A stretch of DNA of 64,000 nucleotides from Reyranella sp. (GTDB taxonomy: Bacteria; Pseudomonadota; Alphaproteobacteria; Reyranellales; Reyranellaceae), in contig JAIEOV010000010.1 of NCBI GenBank assembly GCA_019750135.1, forward strand, positions 124,001-188,000. Direction: 5' to 3'. Of the stretch, positions 18,013-27,310 are shown in pieces. A model generated the notes under the pieces. The model was not told the origin of the DNA and searched no databases. It saw only the letters and a program-made list of their open reading frames with translations. Each line of letters begins with the position of its first letter. The stretch's first letter is position 1. Both the position numbers and the translations under genes were made by a program.

Positions 18013-18040
18013 AAAAAGGGGACCCGATGAGGGCCCCCTT
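18013..18040 (-). terminator. Intrinsic terminator after rubrerythrin
   Basis: On the minus strand a 10-bp stem (AAGGGGGCCC against GGGTCCCCTT, one wobble) with a 5-base loop is followed by a T-run. It lies about 20 bases past the rubrerythrin stop and before the Fe-S gene. Confidence 0.8.
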
Positions 18041-18060
18041 CTTATAAAGCCTGGAAAGGC

Positions 18061-18480
18061 TCAGGCCATCGTGTCGAGGGCCTTCTGGAAGCGGCCCGCG
18101 TGGCTCTTCTCGGCCTTCGCCAGAGTCTCGAACCAGTCGGCGATCTCGGCGAAGCCTTCCTCACGCGCGGTGCGGGCCATGCCCGGGTACATGTCGGTGT
18201 ATTCGTGCGTCTCGCCGGCGATCGCGGCCTTGAGGTTGGACGTGGTCGCGCCGATCGGCAGGCCGGTCGCCGGATCGCCGCTCACTTCGAGGAATTCCAG
18301 GTGGCCGTGGGCATGGCCGGTCTCGCCTTCCGCGGTCGAACGGAACACAGCGGCGACGTCGTTGTAGCCTTCGACGTCAGCCTTTTGGGCGAAGTAGAGG
18401 TACCGGCGGTTCGCCTGGCTCTCGCCCGCGAATGCAGCCTTCAGATTGTCCTCGGTCTTTGATCCCTTGAGGTTCGCCAT
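18061..18480 (-). CDS. Rubrerythrin-family ferritin-like protein
   Basis: A 139-residue diiron protein. [17 protein letters not shown] and [13 protein letters not shown] give the first ExxH pair, and [11 protein letters not shown] with EKSHAGRF the second, matching a rubrerythrin four-helix core. The C-terminal rubredoxin domain with its Cys pairs is absent, so this is the short (erythrin) form. It would reduce peroxide or handle iron in the cytoplasm. An Irr-box-like palindrome lies just upstream of its likely promoter and irr is the next gene, so iron-dependent control is likely. A clear terminator follows it. Confidence 0.9.
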   Translation of the reverse strand: MANLKGSKTEDNLKAAFAGESQANRRYLYFAQKADVEGYNDVAAVFRSTAEGETGHAHGHLEFLEVSGDPATGLPIGATTSNLKAAIAGETHEYTDMYPGMARTAREEGFAEIADWFETLAKAEKSHAGRFQKALDTMA

Positions 18481-18538
18481 GGCTTTTTCTCCTTGGTATT
18501 AAGCTAGGCGATCGGCGCGCGGCCGATCTGGCGGCGCG

Positions 18539-18568
18539 ATATTGGTCCAGCCGCCGCGACCCCGTCAA
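18539..18568 (-). promoter_or_regulatory. Putative sigma-70 promoter of the rubrerythrin gene
   Basis: On the minus strand TTGACG (18563-18568) and CAATAT (18539-18544) are separated by 18 bases, about 60 bases before the ATG. The -35 hexamer is a strong match and the -10 moderate. An Irr-box-like palindrome begins 4 bases upstream of the -35. Confidence 0.55.
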
Positions 18569-18572
18569 GTTG

Positions 18573-18589
18573 TTTAGAACAGTTCTAAG
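18573..18589. promoter_or_regulatory. Irr-box / iron control element-like palindrome
   Basis: TTAGAACAGTTCTAA (18574-18588) is a perfect 7-1-7 palindrome. With flanks it resembles the rhizobial iron control element TTTAGAA-N3-TTCTAAA (as recalled). It lies between the 3' end of irr and the rubrerythrin promoter, so Irr could act on rubrerythrin when iron is low. No second copy was seen at fabA. Confidence 0.65.
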
Positions 18590-18625
18590 AACTGCAAGCG
18601 ACTCGCAAGTAGCGGCTCGAAGCCG

Positions 18626-19033
18626 CTAGCGGCGCACGCGCACGATGACGTCGACCCGCGCCATCCGAGTGCCCTTGGGCGGGGTCGGCAGGCCGGCGAT
18701 GGTCACCTTGTCCGACGGGAAGTCGTGCAGCTCGCCGTCGTTCTCGACGAAGAAATGGTGGTGATGGCCGGTATTGGTGTCGAAATAGGACCGGCCCGGC
18801 GCCACCACGACCTCGCGCAGCAGCCCGGCGTCGCGGAACTGGTTCAGCGCGTTGTAGACCGTGGCCAGCGATACCGGCATGCGGGTCGCCTTCACCTCGG
18901 CATGCAGGCTTTCGGCCGTGACATGCCGGTGGTCGCGCTCGAACAGCAGGCGCGCCAAAGCCACCCGCTGGCGGGTGGGGCGCAAACCGGCCTCGCGCAG
19001 GCGGGCCGTGAAGTCGGGGCTGGTACCGGACAT
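18626..19033 (-). CDS. irr: Fur-family iron response regulator Irr
   Basis: A 135-residue Fur-superfamily regulator. Residues 12-70 form the winged helix (LRPTRQRVALARLLF, then VSLATVYNALNQFRDAGLL). Residues 90-93 are four histidines followed by FFVENDGELHDF, the metal/haem-sensing stretch characteristic of Irr. The structural zinc CxxC pairs of true Fur are absent, also typical of Irr, and so is the GCPWHD haem motif known from Bradyrhizobium Irr. ATG at 19033 or 19045 are both possible; the frame upstream of them is spurious. It is divergent from fabA-fabB-fabI, an arrangement known from Hyphomicrobiales. Confidence 0.85.
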   Translation of the reverse strand: MSGTSPDFTARLREAGLRPTRQRVALARLLFERDHRHVTAESLHAEVKATRMPVSLATVYNALNQFRDAGLLREVVVAPGRSYFDTNTGHHHHFFVENDGELHDFPSDKVTIAGLPTPPKGTRMARVDVIVRVRR

Positions 19034-19097
19034 TGTGACGCCCATATGTAAGCAGCCAAAAGCGGCCTGAAAAGGGCCGTCTCCCCGATTCGGCGGT

Positions 19098-19126
19098 TTG
19101 CGCTGGACGGCAGCCCTCCTTATTCT
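19098..19126 (+). promoter_or_regulatory. Putative promoter of fabA-fabB-fabI
   Basis: TTGCGC at 19098-19103 and TATTCT at 19121-19126 with a 17-base spacer, 33 bases before the fabA GTG, in the irr-fabA divergent region. Confidence 0.5.
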
Positions 19127-19159
19127 GGCTGCGATCCCGGATTCGGGCGGCGTGGGACG

Positions 19160-19699
19160 GTGAGCGTGAGCGACAAGAAGAGCAGCTATACTTTCGAGGA
19201 TCTGATCGAATGCGCGCGGGGGCGGCTGTTCGGGCCGGGCAACGCGCAATTGCCGTTGCCGCCCATGCTGATGCTAGACCGAATCGTCCGGATCGCCGAG
19301 ACCGGCGGCAATTTCGGCAAGGGCGAGATCGTGGCCGAGCTCGATATCAAGCCGGACCTCTGGTTCTTCGACTGCCATTTCAAGGGCGACCCGGTGATGC
19401 CGGGGTGCCTGCCGCTCGACGCGCTGTGGCAGTGCCTTGGCTTCTTCCTGGGCTGGATGAAGGCCCCCGGCCGCGGCCGGGCGCTGGGCGTGGGCGAGGT
19501 CAAGTTCACCGGCATGATCGTGCCGACGGTCAAGAAGCTGACGTTCCACGTGCATCTCAAGCGCGTGATGCTGCGCAAGCTGGTCCTGGGCATCGCCGAC
19601 GGCTTCGTGCAGGCCGACGGCAAGCCGGTCTACGAGGCGATGGGCCTCAAGGTCGGCCTGTTCCAGGACGCCGCCGCAGTTCCGGCTGCAGCGAGCTGA
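19160..19699 (+). CDS. fabA: 3-hydroxydecanoyl-[ACP] dehydratase/isomerase FabA
   Basis: A 179-residue hotdog-fold dehydratase. [20 protein letters not shown] carries the catalytic His73 and Asp87, the same 14-residue spacing as in E. coli FabA. It dehydrates 3-hydroxydecanoyl-ACP and isomerises the trans-2 product to cis-3, starting the anaerobic unsaturated fatty acid route. Length and C-terminus match the family. The start is GTG at 19160; a second GTG two codons on is possible. fabB follows after 4 bases, so the two are cotranscribed. Confidence 0.96.
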   Translation: MSVSDKKSSYTFEDLIECARGRLFGPGNAQLPLPPMLMLDRIVRIAETGGNFGKGEIVAELDIKPDLWFFDCHFKGDPVMPGCLPLDALWQCLGFFLGWMKAPGRGRALGVGEVKFTGMIVPTVKKLTFHVHLKRVMLRKLVLGIADGFVQADGKPVYEAMGLKVGLFQDAAAVPAAAS

Positions 19700-19703
19700 C
19701 CGC

Positions 19704-20942
19704 ATGAAACGTGTCGTCGTCACCGGCCTGGGAATCGTCTCCTCGATCGGCAACAACGCCGCCGAGGTCACGAAGTCGTTGCGCGAGGGAAAGTCGGGCA
19801 TCGAGTTCGTGCCGCAGTACAGGGAACTGGGCTTCCGCAGCCAGATCGCCGGTACGCTCAAGATCAACGTCGACGAGCTCGTCGACCGCCGCCTGCGCCG
19901 CTTCATGGGCGATGGGGCGGCCTACGCCTATCTCGCCATGAAAGAGGCGATCGCGGATGCGGGCCTTGGCGAGGCAGAGATCTCGAACGACCGGACGGGC
20001 CTGGTCGCGGGTTCGGGTGGGCCGACCACCGGCGCCATCGTCCAGTCGGCCATCATCGCCAAGGAGAAGGGACCCAAGCGGGTCGGCCCGTTCATGGTGC
20101 CGCGCGCCATGTCGAGCACCGTCTCGGCCAACCTCGCGACCGCCTACAAGATCAAGGGACTGAGCTACTCGATCAGCTCGGCCTGCTCGACCTCGGCGCA
20201 CTGCATCGGCAACGCCGTCGAATGCATCCAGCTCGGCAAGGCCGACCGCATGTTCGCGGGCGGCGGCGAGGAGCTCGACTGGACTCTGTCGGTGCTGTTC
20301 GACGCCATGGGCGCGATGTCGTCCAAGTTCAACGAGACGCCGCACCGGGCGAGCCGTGCCTACGACAAGGACCGCGACGGCTTCGTGATCTCGGGCGGCG
20401 GCGGCATCCTGGTGCTGGAAGACCTGGACGTGGCCCGCGCGCGGGGCGCCAAGATCTATGCCGAGGTCGTGGGTTACGGCGCCACCTCCGACGGCGCCGA
20501 CATGGTGGCGCCCTCCGGCGAAGGCGCGGTGCGCTGCATGAAGCTCGCCATCGACGGCTTCCCGGGCGCCGCGCGGCGCAATGCGCCGGTCGACTACATC
20601 AACACCCACGGCACCTCGACGCCGGTGGGCGACATCACCGAGCTCGACGCCATCCGCACCGTCTTCGGCAACAACAAGCTGCCGGCCGTCAGCTCGACCA
20701 AGTCGCTGACCGGCCACAGCCAGGGCGCCACCGGTGCGCATGAGGCGGTCTATTCGCTGCTGATGCTGAAGGAAGACTTCGTCGCCGCCTCGGCCAACGT
20801 CGAGAATGCAGACCCCGGCGTCGGCGACTATCCGGTGGCGCGCCAGCGCATCGACAATGCCGGCCTGCACACCGTGATGTCGAACAGCTTCGGCTTCGGC
20901 GGCACCAACGCCTGCCTGTTGTTCTCGCGTTACGACAGCTGA
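19704..20942 (+). CDS. fabB: Beta-ketoacyl-ACP synthase I, FabB
   Basis: A 412-residue thiolase-fold condensing enzyme. The triad is Cys161 ([12 protein letters not shown]), His302 ([10 protein letters not shown]) and His338 ([13 protein letters not shown]). The ending [16 protein letters not shown] is the family glycine-rich tail. Its position right after fabA identifies it as FabB, which elongates the cis-3-decenoyl-ACP made by FabA, rather than FabF. The gap to fabI is 79 bases and includes a normal AAGAGG ribosome site for fabI. Confidence 0.95.
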   Translation: MKRVVVTGLGIVSSIGNNAAEVTKSLREGKSGIEFVPQYRELGFRSQIAGTLKINVDELVDRRLRRFMGDGAAYAYLAMKEAIADAGLGEAEISNDRTGLVAGSGGPTTGAIVQSAIIAKEKGPKRVGPFMVPRAMSSTVSANLATAYKIKGLSYSISSACSTSAHCIGNAVECIQLGKADRMFAGGGEELDWTLSVLFDAMGAMSSKFNETPHRASRAYDKDRDGFVISGGGGILVLEDLDVARARGAKIYAEVVGYGATSDGADMVAPSGEGAVRCMKLAIDGFPGAARRNAPVDYINTHGTSTPVGDITELDAIRTVFGNNKLPAVSSTKSLTGHSQGATGAHEAVYSLLMLKEDFVAASANVENADPGVGDYPVARQRIDNAGLHTVMSNSFGFGGTNACLLFSRYDS

Positions 20943-21021
20943 CGTCGCGGAGTGTTGCTGAAACGGTAGGCAACAATTTGTCATTTTCTTCGAACGTCCC
21001 TCCCAACTAAGAAGAGGCAGC

Positions 21022-21927
21022 ATGCCCAACGATCGGACCCTCTCGGCCGCCCCCGATGCTTCCGGCGGCGGGACGGCAGCCCCTTCGACCCACACCTCCT
21101 CCAAGGCCGTCCAGCTTCCCGAAGTCCCCAAGCTGATGGCCGGCAAGCGCGGCCTGGTGATGGGCGTGGCCAACGACCGCTCGATCGCCTGGGGTATCGC
21201 CACGGCGCTGCATGCAGCCGGTGCGGAGATGGCCTTCACCTACCAGGGCGCCGCCTTCGGCAAGCGCGTGCTGCCGATGGTCGAGAAGCTCGGATCGAAG
21301 ATCGTCGAGGAAGCCGACGTCGAAAACGAGGAGAGCCTCGACCGGCTGTTCGCGCGCCTGCAGAAGGAATGGGGCCGCCTCGACTTCGTGGTCCACGCCA
21401 TCGCCTTCTCCGACAAGGAAGAGCTGAAGGGCCGCTACGTCGACACCACCAAGGCCAACTTCCAGCGCAGCCTCACCATCTCCTGCTACTCCTTCACCGA
21501 GATCGCGCGGCGCGCGCTGCCGCTGATGACCGAAGGCGGCAGCCTGATCACGCTCACCTATGAAGGCGCCACGCGCGTCATGCCGTCCTACAACGTGATG
21601 GGCGTGGCCAAGGCGGCGCTGGAGGCGAGCGTGCGCTATCTCGCGGCCGATCTCGGCCCGCAGGGCGTGCGCGTGAACGCGATTTCGGCCGGCCCGATGC
21701 GCACCCTGGCCGGCGCGGTGATCGGCAGCGCCCGCTATGTCTACCGCGTGTCGCGCGAAGCCTCGCCGCTCCGGCGCAATGTCGAGCTGACCGATGTCGG
21801 CGGGGCGGGTCTCTACCTGCTGTCCGACCTCAGCGCCGGCGTCACCGGTACGGTGCACTACGTCGATGCCGGCTACCACGCCATCGGCATGCCGCCGCAG
21901 GCAAGCGAGAACGGCAACACCGAGTAG
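21022..21927 (+). CDS. fabI: Enoyl-[ACP] reductase FabI
   Basis: A 301-residue SDR-type NAD(H) enoyl reductase closing the elongation cycle. Tyr180, Tyr190 and Lys197 keep the spacing of the catalytic triad of E. coli FabI (10 and 7 residues). The cofactor segment GLVMGVANDRSIAWGIA is at 44-60. About 35 extra Ser/Ala/Thr-rich residues precede the fold; a start at Met39 would remove them, but the ATG at 21022 has AAGAAGAGG in front. Third gene of the fab cluster. Confidence 0.95.
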   Translation: MPNDRTLSAAPDASGGGTAAPSTHTSSKAVQLPEVPKLMAGKRGLVMGVANDRSIAWGIATALHAAGAEMAFTYQGAAFGKRVLPMVEKLGSKIVEEADVENEESLDRLFARLQKEWGRLDFVVHAIAFSDKEELKGRYVDTTKANFQRSLTISCYSFTEIARRALPLMTEGGSLITLTYEGATRVMPSYNVMGVAKAALEASVRYLAADLGPQGVRVNAISAGPMRTLAGAVIGSARYVYRVSREASPLRRNVELTDVGGAGLYLLSDLSAGVTGTVHYVDAGYHAIGMPPQASENGNTE

Positions 21928-21936
21928 CCGCTGCTC

Positions 21937-22581
21937 ATGGCACGGCTCCTGGCCACGGTCTTCCTGTCGATCGTGCTCGCCGTGACGGCCTCTGCCCAAA
22001 CCCTGATCCAGGCCGCCGACCAGGGCGATACGGCGGCTATTGAGCGCTTGATCGCCGGTGGTGTTGCGATCGACGCGACCGATGCGGCGGGGCAAACCCC
22101 GCTCCTGCGCGCGGTCCAGAACAACCATCTGACCGCGGCAACCCGATTGATCGACGCCGGCGCCAACATCAACGCCCAGGCGGCGAACCAGGACACGCCG
22201 TGGCTGCTCGCGGGCGCCCTCGGCCGCACCGCGATGCTGCGTCACATGTTTCCCAGGGGTCCGGACTTCACGATCCGCAACCGCTTCGGCGGCAATGCGC
22301 TCATTCCCGCCTGCGAGCGGGCGCATGTCGATACGGTCGCCTTCCTGCTGACCACGCCGATCGACGTGAACCACGTCAACAATCTCGGCTGGACCTGCCT
22401 GCTCGAGATCGTGATCCTGGGCGACGGCGGCCCGAGGCATGTCGAGGTCACGAAGCTGGTGCTGGCGGCCGGCGCCAAGCCCAACATCGCCGACCGCGAC
22501 GGCGTATCGCCGTTGCAGCACGCACGTCGTCGCGACCAGCGTGAGGTCGCGGCCTTGATCGAGGCTGGCGGAGGGCAGTAG
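21937..22581 (+). CDS. Secreted ankyrin-repeat protein
   Basis: A 214-residue protein with a signal peptide (1-20, cleaving near TASAQ) and about five ankyrin-like repeats. Examples are TLIQAADQGDTAAIERLIAG, GQTPLLRAVQNNHLTAATRL and a last one near VSPLQHARRRDQREVAALIE. These are protein-binding modules of the periplasm or outside. It begins 9 bases after fabI and may be cotranscribed, though a functional link is not evident. The partner is unknown. Confidence 0.82.
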   Translation: MARLLATVFLSIVLAVTASAQTLIQAADQGDTAAIERLIAGGVAIDATDAAGQTPLLRAVQNNHLTAATRLIDAGANINAQAANQDTPWLLAGALGRTAMLRHMFPRGPDFTIRNRFGGNALIPACERAHVDTVAFLLTTPIDVNHVNNLGWTCLLEIVILGDGGPRHVEVTKLVLAAGAKPNIADRDGVSPLQHARRRDQREVAALIEAGGGQ

Positions 22582-22614
22582 CCCGTCCGCCCTCGTCGGC
22601 GCTACATTCGATGC

Positions 22615-23049
22615 ATGCGCTCAATCACTCCGCTTCTCGCCGGCAGCATCATGTGTGGCGCGCTGCCGTCGATCGCCATCGCCGAACCGCTCACGCCCGT
22701 GCGCTTCCAGCAGGCCCTCGCGACCGCCAAGGCCTATGCGGCGGACCGAACGCTGATCTTCTACTGCATCCGCGACGAGCCGGGGATGCTGCCCTTCAAC
22801 TACCTGGTCATCCACGTCGAGATCGAAGCCGCGCTCACCAAGCTCAAGGCGGCAGGCAGCGAGTCCAGGCAGAACGCCGAGCTGGTGGAAGCCGTGATGG
22901 CCAACGTGCGCTACCCCACGGCCAATACCAGCGACCCCGCAATGGATGCGGAATGCAAGGCCAAGAACGTCAAGCAGAGCTACTTCACGTTCTCCGGCCC
23001 GCTCATCACGCCGCTCGACATCCGGCCGCCGTTCGACGCGCTGAAGTAA
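22615..23049 (+). CDS. Hypothetical exported protein
   Basis: A 144-residue protein of no family I recognise. Residues 1-23 look like a signal peptide (LLAGSIMCGALPSIAIAEP). The mature part has two cysteines (in FYCIRDEP and AECKAKN) that could form a disulfide, which fits a periplasmic protein. It follows the ankyrin gene by 33 bases. Its stop codon abuts the stop of the convergent gene at 23050 with no spacing at all. Confidence 0.65.
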   Translation: MRSITPLLAGSIMCGALPSIAIAEPLTPVRFQQALATAKAYAADRTLIFYCIRDEPGMLPFNYLVIHVEIEAALTKLKAAGSESRQNAELVEAVMANVRYPTANTSDPAMDAECKAKNVKQSYFTFSGPLITPLDIRPPFDALK

Positions 23050-23553
23050 TCATTTCGCGACGACGATCCGGGCGCTTTGCATGACGGTGTCGGCGAGTTG
23101 CCGCTGCTCGGGCGAATTGGTCGTGAGCTCGAACTTGATCACGGAGCCATAGACGCGATCGTTGAGCCGCACGATCGTGAGCTTCACCTGCAGGGGCAGC
23201 CCTGTGCTGTTCTTCGACGTCGAATCGAACGAGAAACCCGCCAGATCCGAGATCGTTGCCGGGGTCTTGCCCGTCGGCGTCGTAGCGCCCCCGCCCTCGA
23301 GCATTATCCTGGCGGCCTCGTCGATCGATCCGGTGTGGGTCCAGAACGCGAAGACGATCGATGTCCTCTTGTCCTGGCTGACGGCAATGAGATTGTCGTC
23401 GGTGACCTGATGGGTCCAGTTGTCGGGCACCTGGACGGTGAAGGCCGGCGTGCCGGGACCCGGGTACCGCAACTCGCGCGCCACGGCATCCGCAGCGATC
23501 GCAACGCAGAGCAGAACCGCCGCCAGGCGGCCGAGCAGAACCGCGGGTTTCAT
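23050..23553 (-). CDS. Hypothetical exported protein
   Basis: A 167-residue exported protein. A signal peptide covers about 1-26 (LLGRLAAVLLCVAIAADAVA), then FTVQVPDNWTHQVTDDNLIAVSQD, recalling small secreted proteins whose core resembles a PsbP/DcrB-like fold: VPDxW followed by a short alternating-strand domain ending in a QSARIV helix. That resemblance is weak and only suggestive. ATG at 23553 is preferred over 23571. It converges on the gene at 22615 with abutting stop codons and is divergent from the GST. Confidence 0.65.
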   Translation of the reverse strand: MKPAVLLGRLAAVLLCVAIAADAVARELRYPGPGTPAFTVQVPDNWTHQVTDDNLIAVSQDKRTSIVFAFWTHTGSIDEAARIMLEGGGATTPTGKTPATISDLAGFSFDSTSKNSTGLPLQVKLTIVRLNDRVYGSVIKFELTTNSPEQRQLADTVMQSARIVVAK

Positions 23554-23591
23554 GTGCACGACACTACGCATTGCGGCACTATCGCGCCACC

Positions 23592-24236
23592 ATGACAGCG
23601 GACCGCCTCATCCTGCACGGCAGCTTCACTTCGAGCTCGAGCTACAAGCCGATGCTCTTCCTGGCGCTCAGCGGCCTGCCGTTCTCGTTTCGCACCGTCA
23701 ATCTCAAGAACGGCGTGCAGAAGGAGGCGGCCCACCTCGCGATCAACCGCTACGGCCAGGTCCCGGTGCTGCGCCATGGCGAACTCACGCTGGTGATGTC
23801 GAACGTGATCCTCGACTATCTCGCGCGGGCCACCGGCCACTTCGAGCCCACGACGGAGCAGCAGCGCTGGCAGGCCCGCGAGTGGCTGTCCTGGGAGAAC
23901 GACGCCATCACCAATGTCGCGCGCGTCCGCCATTTCGCCCGCTTCCGTCCCGACGTGTCGCAGGACATCGTGAGCTTCTTCCGCCCGCTGGCCGAGGCCG
24001 CGCTCGATTTCGCCGACAAGTCGCTCGCGGGCCGCGAATGGCTGGTGGGCGATACCTGCTCGATCGCCGATATCGGCTGCTGGGGCCGCATGGTGTTCGC
24101 GGCCGAGGGCGGGCTGTCGCTCGACTCGCGGCCCAATCTCGCCGCATGGCGCGACCGGCTGATGGCGATGCCGGGCTTCGCGCTGCCCTACGATCTCATC
24201 CCGAAGAAGGACGCCGAGTTCGCGGGCACAGCGTAA
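23592..24236 (+). CDS. Glutathione S-transferase family protein
   Basis: A 214-residue GST. The N-terminal thioredoxin-like half has SFTSSSSYKPMLFLALSG, with serines where glutathione is activated, and the cis-proline block GQVPVLRHGELTLVMSNVILDYLA. The C-terminal helical half ends WLVGDTCSIADIGCWGRM...NLAAWRDRLMAMPGF. The length is standard. ATG at 23592 was chosen over an upstream TTG. Substrate unknown. Confidence 0.87.
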   Translation: MTADRLILHGSFTSSSSYKPMLFLALSGLPFSFRTVNLKNGVQKEAAHLAINRYGQVPVLRHGELTLVMSNVILDYLARATGHFEPTTEQQRWQAREWLSWENDAITNVARVRHFARFRPDVSQDIVSFFRPLAEAALDFADKSLAGREWLVGDTCSIADIGCWGRMVFAAEGGLSLDSRPNLAAWRDRLMAMPGFALPYDLIPKKDAEFAGTA

Positions 24237-24241
24237 CCGCG

Positions 24242-24874
24242 TCAGGCGACGACGATATCCATCGAGGTCGCGAGCGCCCCGGCTTCGACGCCCGGCGCAG
24301 GCGCCAGCTTCATCTCGACCAGCTCGCGCTGCCGGGGATCGCGGATGCCGCGGAAGACGCCGTCGCGCTCGTTGCTCGGCTCGCCGGCTATGTAGAACTG
24401 GCTGGTGAGCATCCTGCCCGTCGACGTCGCCACCTTGAAATGGATGTGCGGCGTGCGGCCGGGATAGGCCACGGGCTTCAGCGTGCGAAAGGTGTAGCGG
24501 CCGTCGGCCGTCACCAGCAGCCGGCCGTAACCCTGGAACGCCGAATCGCGCTTGTCGCGCCCGGACTGGCGCGGATGGTCGTAGATGCCCTGGGCATCGC
24601 ACTGCCAGATCTCGACGATGGCGCCGTCGACCGGCTTGCCGTTGAGGTCGAGCACGCGGCCTTCCAGATGCAGCACCGTGCCCAGGGCGCGCGCCTGCTG
24701 GCCGCGGACCTGCACCAGGTCGTTGTCCATGTCGGCCGGGAATGCCGTCGGATAGAACGGCCCTTCGGTCTGCTGCGGCGTGGCGATCAGGCCGGCCGCG
24801 CGGGCCGAGCCCAGGGGAAGCAGGCTGGCGCCGGCGCCAGCCAATAGAAGGCGGCGGGAAGTCGAGATCTTCAT
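24242..24874 (-). CDS. Tat-exported intradiol ring-cleavage dioxygenase-like protein
   Basis: A 210-residue protein with a twin-arginine signal ([20 protein letters not shown]) and an intradiol dioxygenase fold. Tyr98, Tyr137, His143 and His145 (in YPGRTPHIHFKV) are in place as the Tyr2-His2 ferric site. The length is short for catechol dioxygenases but normal for the exported protocatechuate-dioxygenase-like group. It would open catechol-type rings in the periplasm. It converges on the GST with a 5-base gap. The start at 24874 lies just beyond the pnp terminator. Confidence 0.86.
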   Translation of the reverse strand: MKISTSRRLLLAGAGASLLPLGSARAAGLIATPQQTEGPFYPTAFPADMDNDLVQVRGQQARALGTVLHLEGRVLDLNGKPVDGAIVEIWQCDAQGIYDHPRQSGRDKRDSAFQGYGRLLVTADGRYTFRTLKPVAYPGRTPHIHFKVATSTGRMLTSQFYIAGEPSNERDGVFRGIRDPRQRELVEMKLAPAPGVEAGALATSMDIVVA

Positions 24875-24887
24875 CCCGCCAATCCTA

Positions 24888-24918
24888 CAAACAAAAACGG
24901 CGGCCCGAAGGCCGCCGT
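24888..24918 (-). terminator. Intrinsic terminator of pnp
   Basis: On the minus strand a 9-bp GC-rich stem (ACGGCGGCC/GGCCGCCGT) with a 4-base loop is followed by TTTTTGTTTG, about 20 bases past the pnp stop. Confidence 0.9.
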
Positions 24919-24938
24919 TCTCGTTACCGTTTGGTGCC

Positions 24939-27101
24939 TTACTCGCCGGCGACCGGCGCAGGCGCCGCGTCCTCGCGGGGCTTGTTCGAGATGTCCTCAC
25001 CGGTCTGCTGGTCGACCGCCTTCATGCTGAGGCGGACCTTGCCGCGGTCGTCGACGCCCAGGACCTTGACCTTCACCTGGTCGCCTTCCTTGATCACGTC
25101 GGTGACCTTGGCGACGCGACGCGGCGCCAGCTCGGAGATGTGCACGAGGCCGTCGCGCGCGCCCAGGAAGTTCACGAAGGCGCCGAATTCGACGGTCTTC
25201 ACGACCTTACCGGTGTAGATCACGCCCACTTCCGGCTCGGCGACGATGCCCTTGATCCAGTCGATCGCGGCCTGGCCCTGCTTGGCGTCGACCGCGGCGA
25301 CCTTGATGGTGCCGTCGTCCTCGATGTCGATCTTGGTGCCGGTGGTTTCGGTGATCTCGCGGATCACCTTGCCGCCGGTGCCGATCACTTCGCGGATCTT
25401 GTCCTTGGGGATCGTGAACTGGGTGATGCGCGGCGCGTTCTGGCTGACCGAGTCACGCGCGCCGCCCAGGCCCTTGGACATCTCGCCCAGGATGTGGAGG
25501 CGGCCGTCCTTCGCCTGCGCGAGGGCGACCTTCATGATCTCCTCGGTGATCGAGGTGATCTTGATGTCCATCTGCAGGGCGGTGACGCCCTTCTCGGTGC
25601 CGGCGACCTTGAAGTCCATGTCGCCCAGGTGATCCTCGTCACCCAGAATGTCCGACAGGACGGCGAAGCGGTCGCCTTCCTTGATCAGGCCCATGGCGAT
25701 GCCCGCCACCGGCCGGTCCATCGGCACGCCGGCATCCATCAGCGACAGCGAGCCGCCGCAGACCGAGGCCATCGAAGAGGAGCCGTTACTCTCGGTGATC
25801 TCCGACACGATGCGGATCGTGTAGGGGAACTTGTCCTTGCCGGGCAGCAGCGGACGCAGCGCGCGCCAGGCGAGCTTGCCGTGGCCGATCTCGCGACGGC
25901 CGGGCGAGCCCATGCGGCGCACTTCGCCCACCGCATACGGAGGCATGTTGTAGTGCATCATGAAGCTCTCGCGGTACTCGCCCTCGAGCGCGTCGATGAT
26001 CTGCTCGTCCTGGCCGGTGCCCAGCGTGGCCACGACCAGCGCCTGGGTCTCGCCACGAGTAAACAGCGAGGAGCCGTGGGCGCGCGGCAGCACGCCGACC
26101 TCGGCCACGATAGGTCGCACGGTCTTGGTGTCGCGACCGTCGATGCGCTTGCCGGTGTCGAGGATGGCGCCACGCACGACGTCGGCCTCGAGGTTGCCGA
26201 ACTGCTCGCCGAACACCGCAAGCGCTGCGTCGTCGCCCTCGAACAGGGCCTTGGCCTCGGTCTTGACCGCGCCGACCTTGGCCTGGCGGGCAAGCTTCTG
26301 CGTCTCGGTGTAGGCCTCGGCCATCTTGCCGCGCATTTCGGCCTTCAGGCGGTCGGCCACGGTCTTGGCGGCCTCCGGCGGCTCGGTGAGCGGCAGCGGC
26401 TCCTTGGCGGCATGCTCGGCGAGCTGGATGATCGCCTCGATGACCGGCTGGAAGGAGCGATGGCCTTCCATCACGCCGGTCAGCATGACGTCTTCGCTGA
26501 GCTCCTTGGCCTGCGATTCGACCATCAGCACGCCTTCCTGGGTGCCGGCGACGACGAGGTCGAGGTCGCTCTTCTCGGTCTGCTCGAGCGTCGGGTTGAT
26601 GACGTACTTGCCGTCGAGGTAGGCGACGCGGGCGGCGCCGATCGGCCCCATGAACGGCACGCCGCTGATGGTCAGCGCCGCGGACGTCGCGACCATCGAC
26701 ACGATATCGGGGTCGTTCTCCATGTCGTGCGCCAGGGTCGTGATCACGACCAGCGTCTCGTTCTTGTAGTTCTCGTGGAACAGCGGGCGGATCGGACGGT
26801 CGATCAGGCGGGAGGTCAGCACCTCCTTCTCCGACGGCCGGCCCTCACGCTTGAAGAAGCCGCCCGGGATCTTGCCGGCGGCAAACGCCTTCTCCTGGTA
26901 GTTCACGGTCAGCGGGAAGAAGTCGAGGCCGGGCTTCGGCTTCTTCTCGAACACGACGGTGGCCAGCACCGTGGTGCCGCCGTAGGTCGCGAGCACCGCG
27001 CCATCCGCCTGGCGCGCGATCTTGCCGGTCTCGAGGATCAGCTTGCGGCCGGCCCAGTCCAGCTCCTTGCGGAACACTTGAAACATGTCACTCATTTCCA
27101 T
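24939..27101 (-). CDS. pnp: Polyribonucleotide nucleotidyltransferase (PNPase)
   Basis: A 720-residue 3'-5' phosphorolytic exoribonuclease of the degradosome. Two RNase PH-like halves are seen, beginning near [20 protein letters not shown] and near [16 protein letters not shown] domain is present ([12 protein letters not shown], about 565-620), as is an S1 domain ([19 protein letters not shown], about 625-695). The starts at 27101, 27095 and 27086 all follow the AGGAAAGGAAG region; relatives usually begin at MFxxxRKE, so the first few residues are uncertain. rpsO and truB lie upstream in the classic order. Confidence 0.97.
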   Translation of the reverse strand: MEMSDMFQVFRKELDWAGRKLILETGKIARQADGAVLATYGGTTVLATVVFEKKPKPGLDFFPLTVNYQEKAFAAGKIPGGFFKREGRPSEKEVLTSRLIDRPIRPLFHENYKNETLVVITTLAHDMENDPDIVSMVATSAALTISGVPFMGPIGAARVAYLDGKYVINPTLEQTEKSDLDLVVAGTQEGVLMVESQAKELSEDVMLTGVMEGHRSFQPVIEAIIQLAEHAAKEPLPLTEPPEAAKTVADRLKAEMRGKMAEAYTETQKLARQAKVGAVKTEAKALFEGDDAALAVFGEQFGNLEADVVRGAILDTGKRIDGRDTKTVRPIVAEVGVLPRAHGSSLFTRGETQALVVATLGTGQDEQIIDALEGEYRESFMMHYNMPPYAVGEVRRMGSPGRREIGHGKLAWRALRPLLPGKDKFPYTIRIVSEITESNGSSSMASVCGGSLSLMDAGVPMDRPVAGIAMGLIKEGDRFAVLSDILGDEDHLGDMDFKVAGTEKGVTALQMDIKITSITEEIMKVALAQAKDGRLHILGEMSKGLGGARDSVSQNAPRITQFTIPKDKIREVIGTGGKVIREITETTGTKIDIEDDGTIKVAAVDAKQGQAAIDWIKGIVAEPEVGVIYTGKVVKTVEFGAFVNFLGARDGLVHISELAPRRVAKVTDVIKEGDQVKVKVLGVDDRGKVRLSMKAVDQQTGEDISNKPREDAAPAPVAGE

Positions 27102-27147
27102 CTTCCTTTCCTACACGGCGTTCGCCCCCGTCTGGCGGCGCCGCCCA

Positions 27148-27165
27148 CCGATGCCCTTGCATCGG
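27148..27165 (-). promoter_or_regulatory. Hairpin in the pnp leader
   Basis: CCGATGC/GCATCGG with a 4-base loop, in the roughly 165-base stretch between the rpsO terminator and pnp. PNPase autoregulates through a leader hairpin in E. coli; this may be the analogue, but that is inference. Confidence 0.4.
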
Positions 27166-27265
27166 CAGGACCGGGTCGGGCCTTTGCTCTCGCCCCTGCC
27201 CTCCCGGTTACTTCGAAAGTCGCGTCAGCCGGCCGAACTGTTACGGGGACCGAACGACGCGACGC

Positions 27266-27304
27266 GAAAAGGCCCCGATCCATCCGCGGATGGAATCGGG
27301 GCCT
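27266..27304 (-). terminator. Intrinsic terminator after rpsO
   Basis: On the minus strand AGGCCCCGAT pairs with ATCGGGGCCT and an inner CCATCC/GGATGG continues the stem with a bulged A. A TTTT run follows. It sits just beyond the rpsO stop and would leave pnp on read-through or its own promoter. Confidence 0.85.
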
Positions 27305-27310
27305 GAAAAC

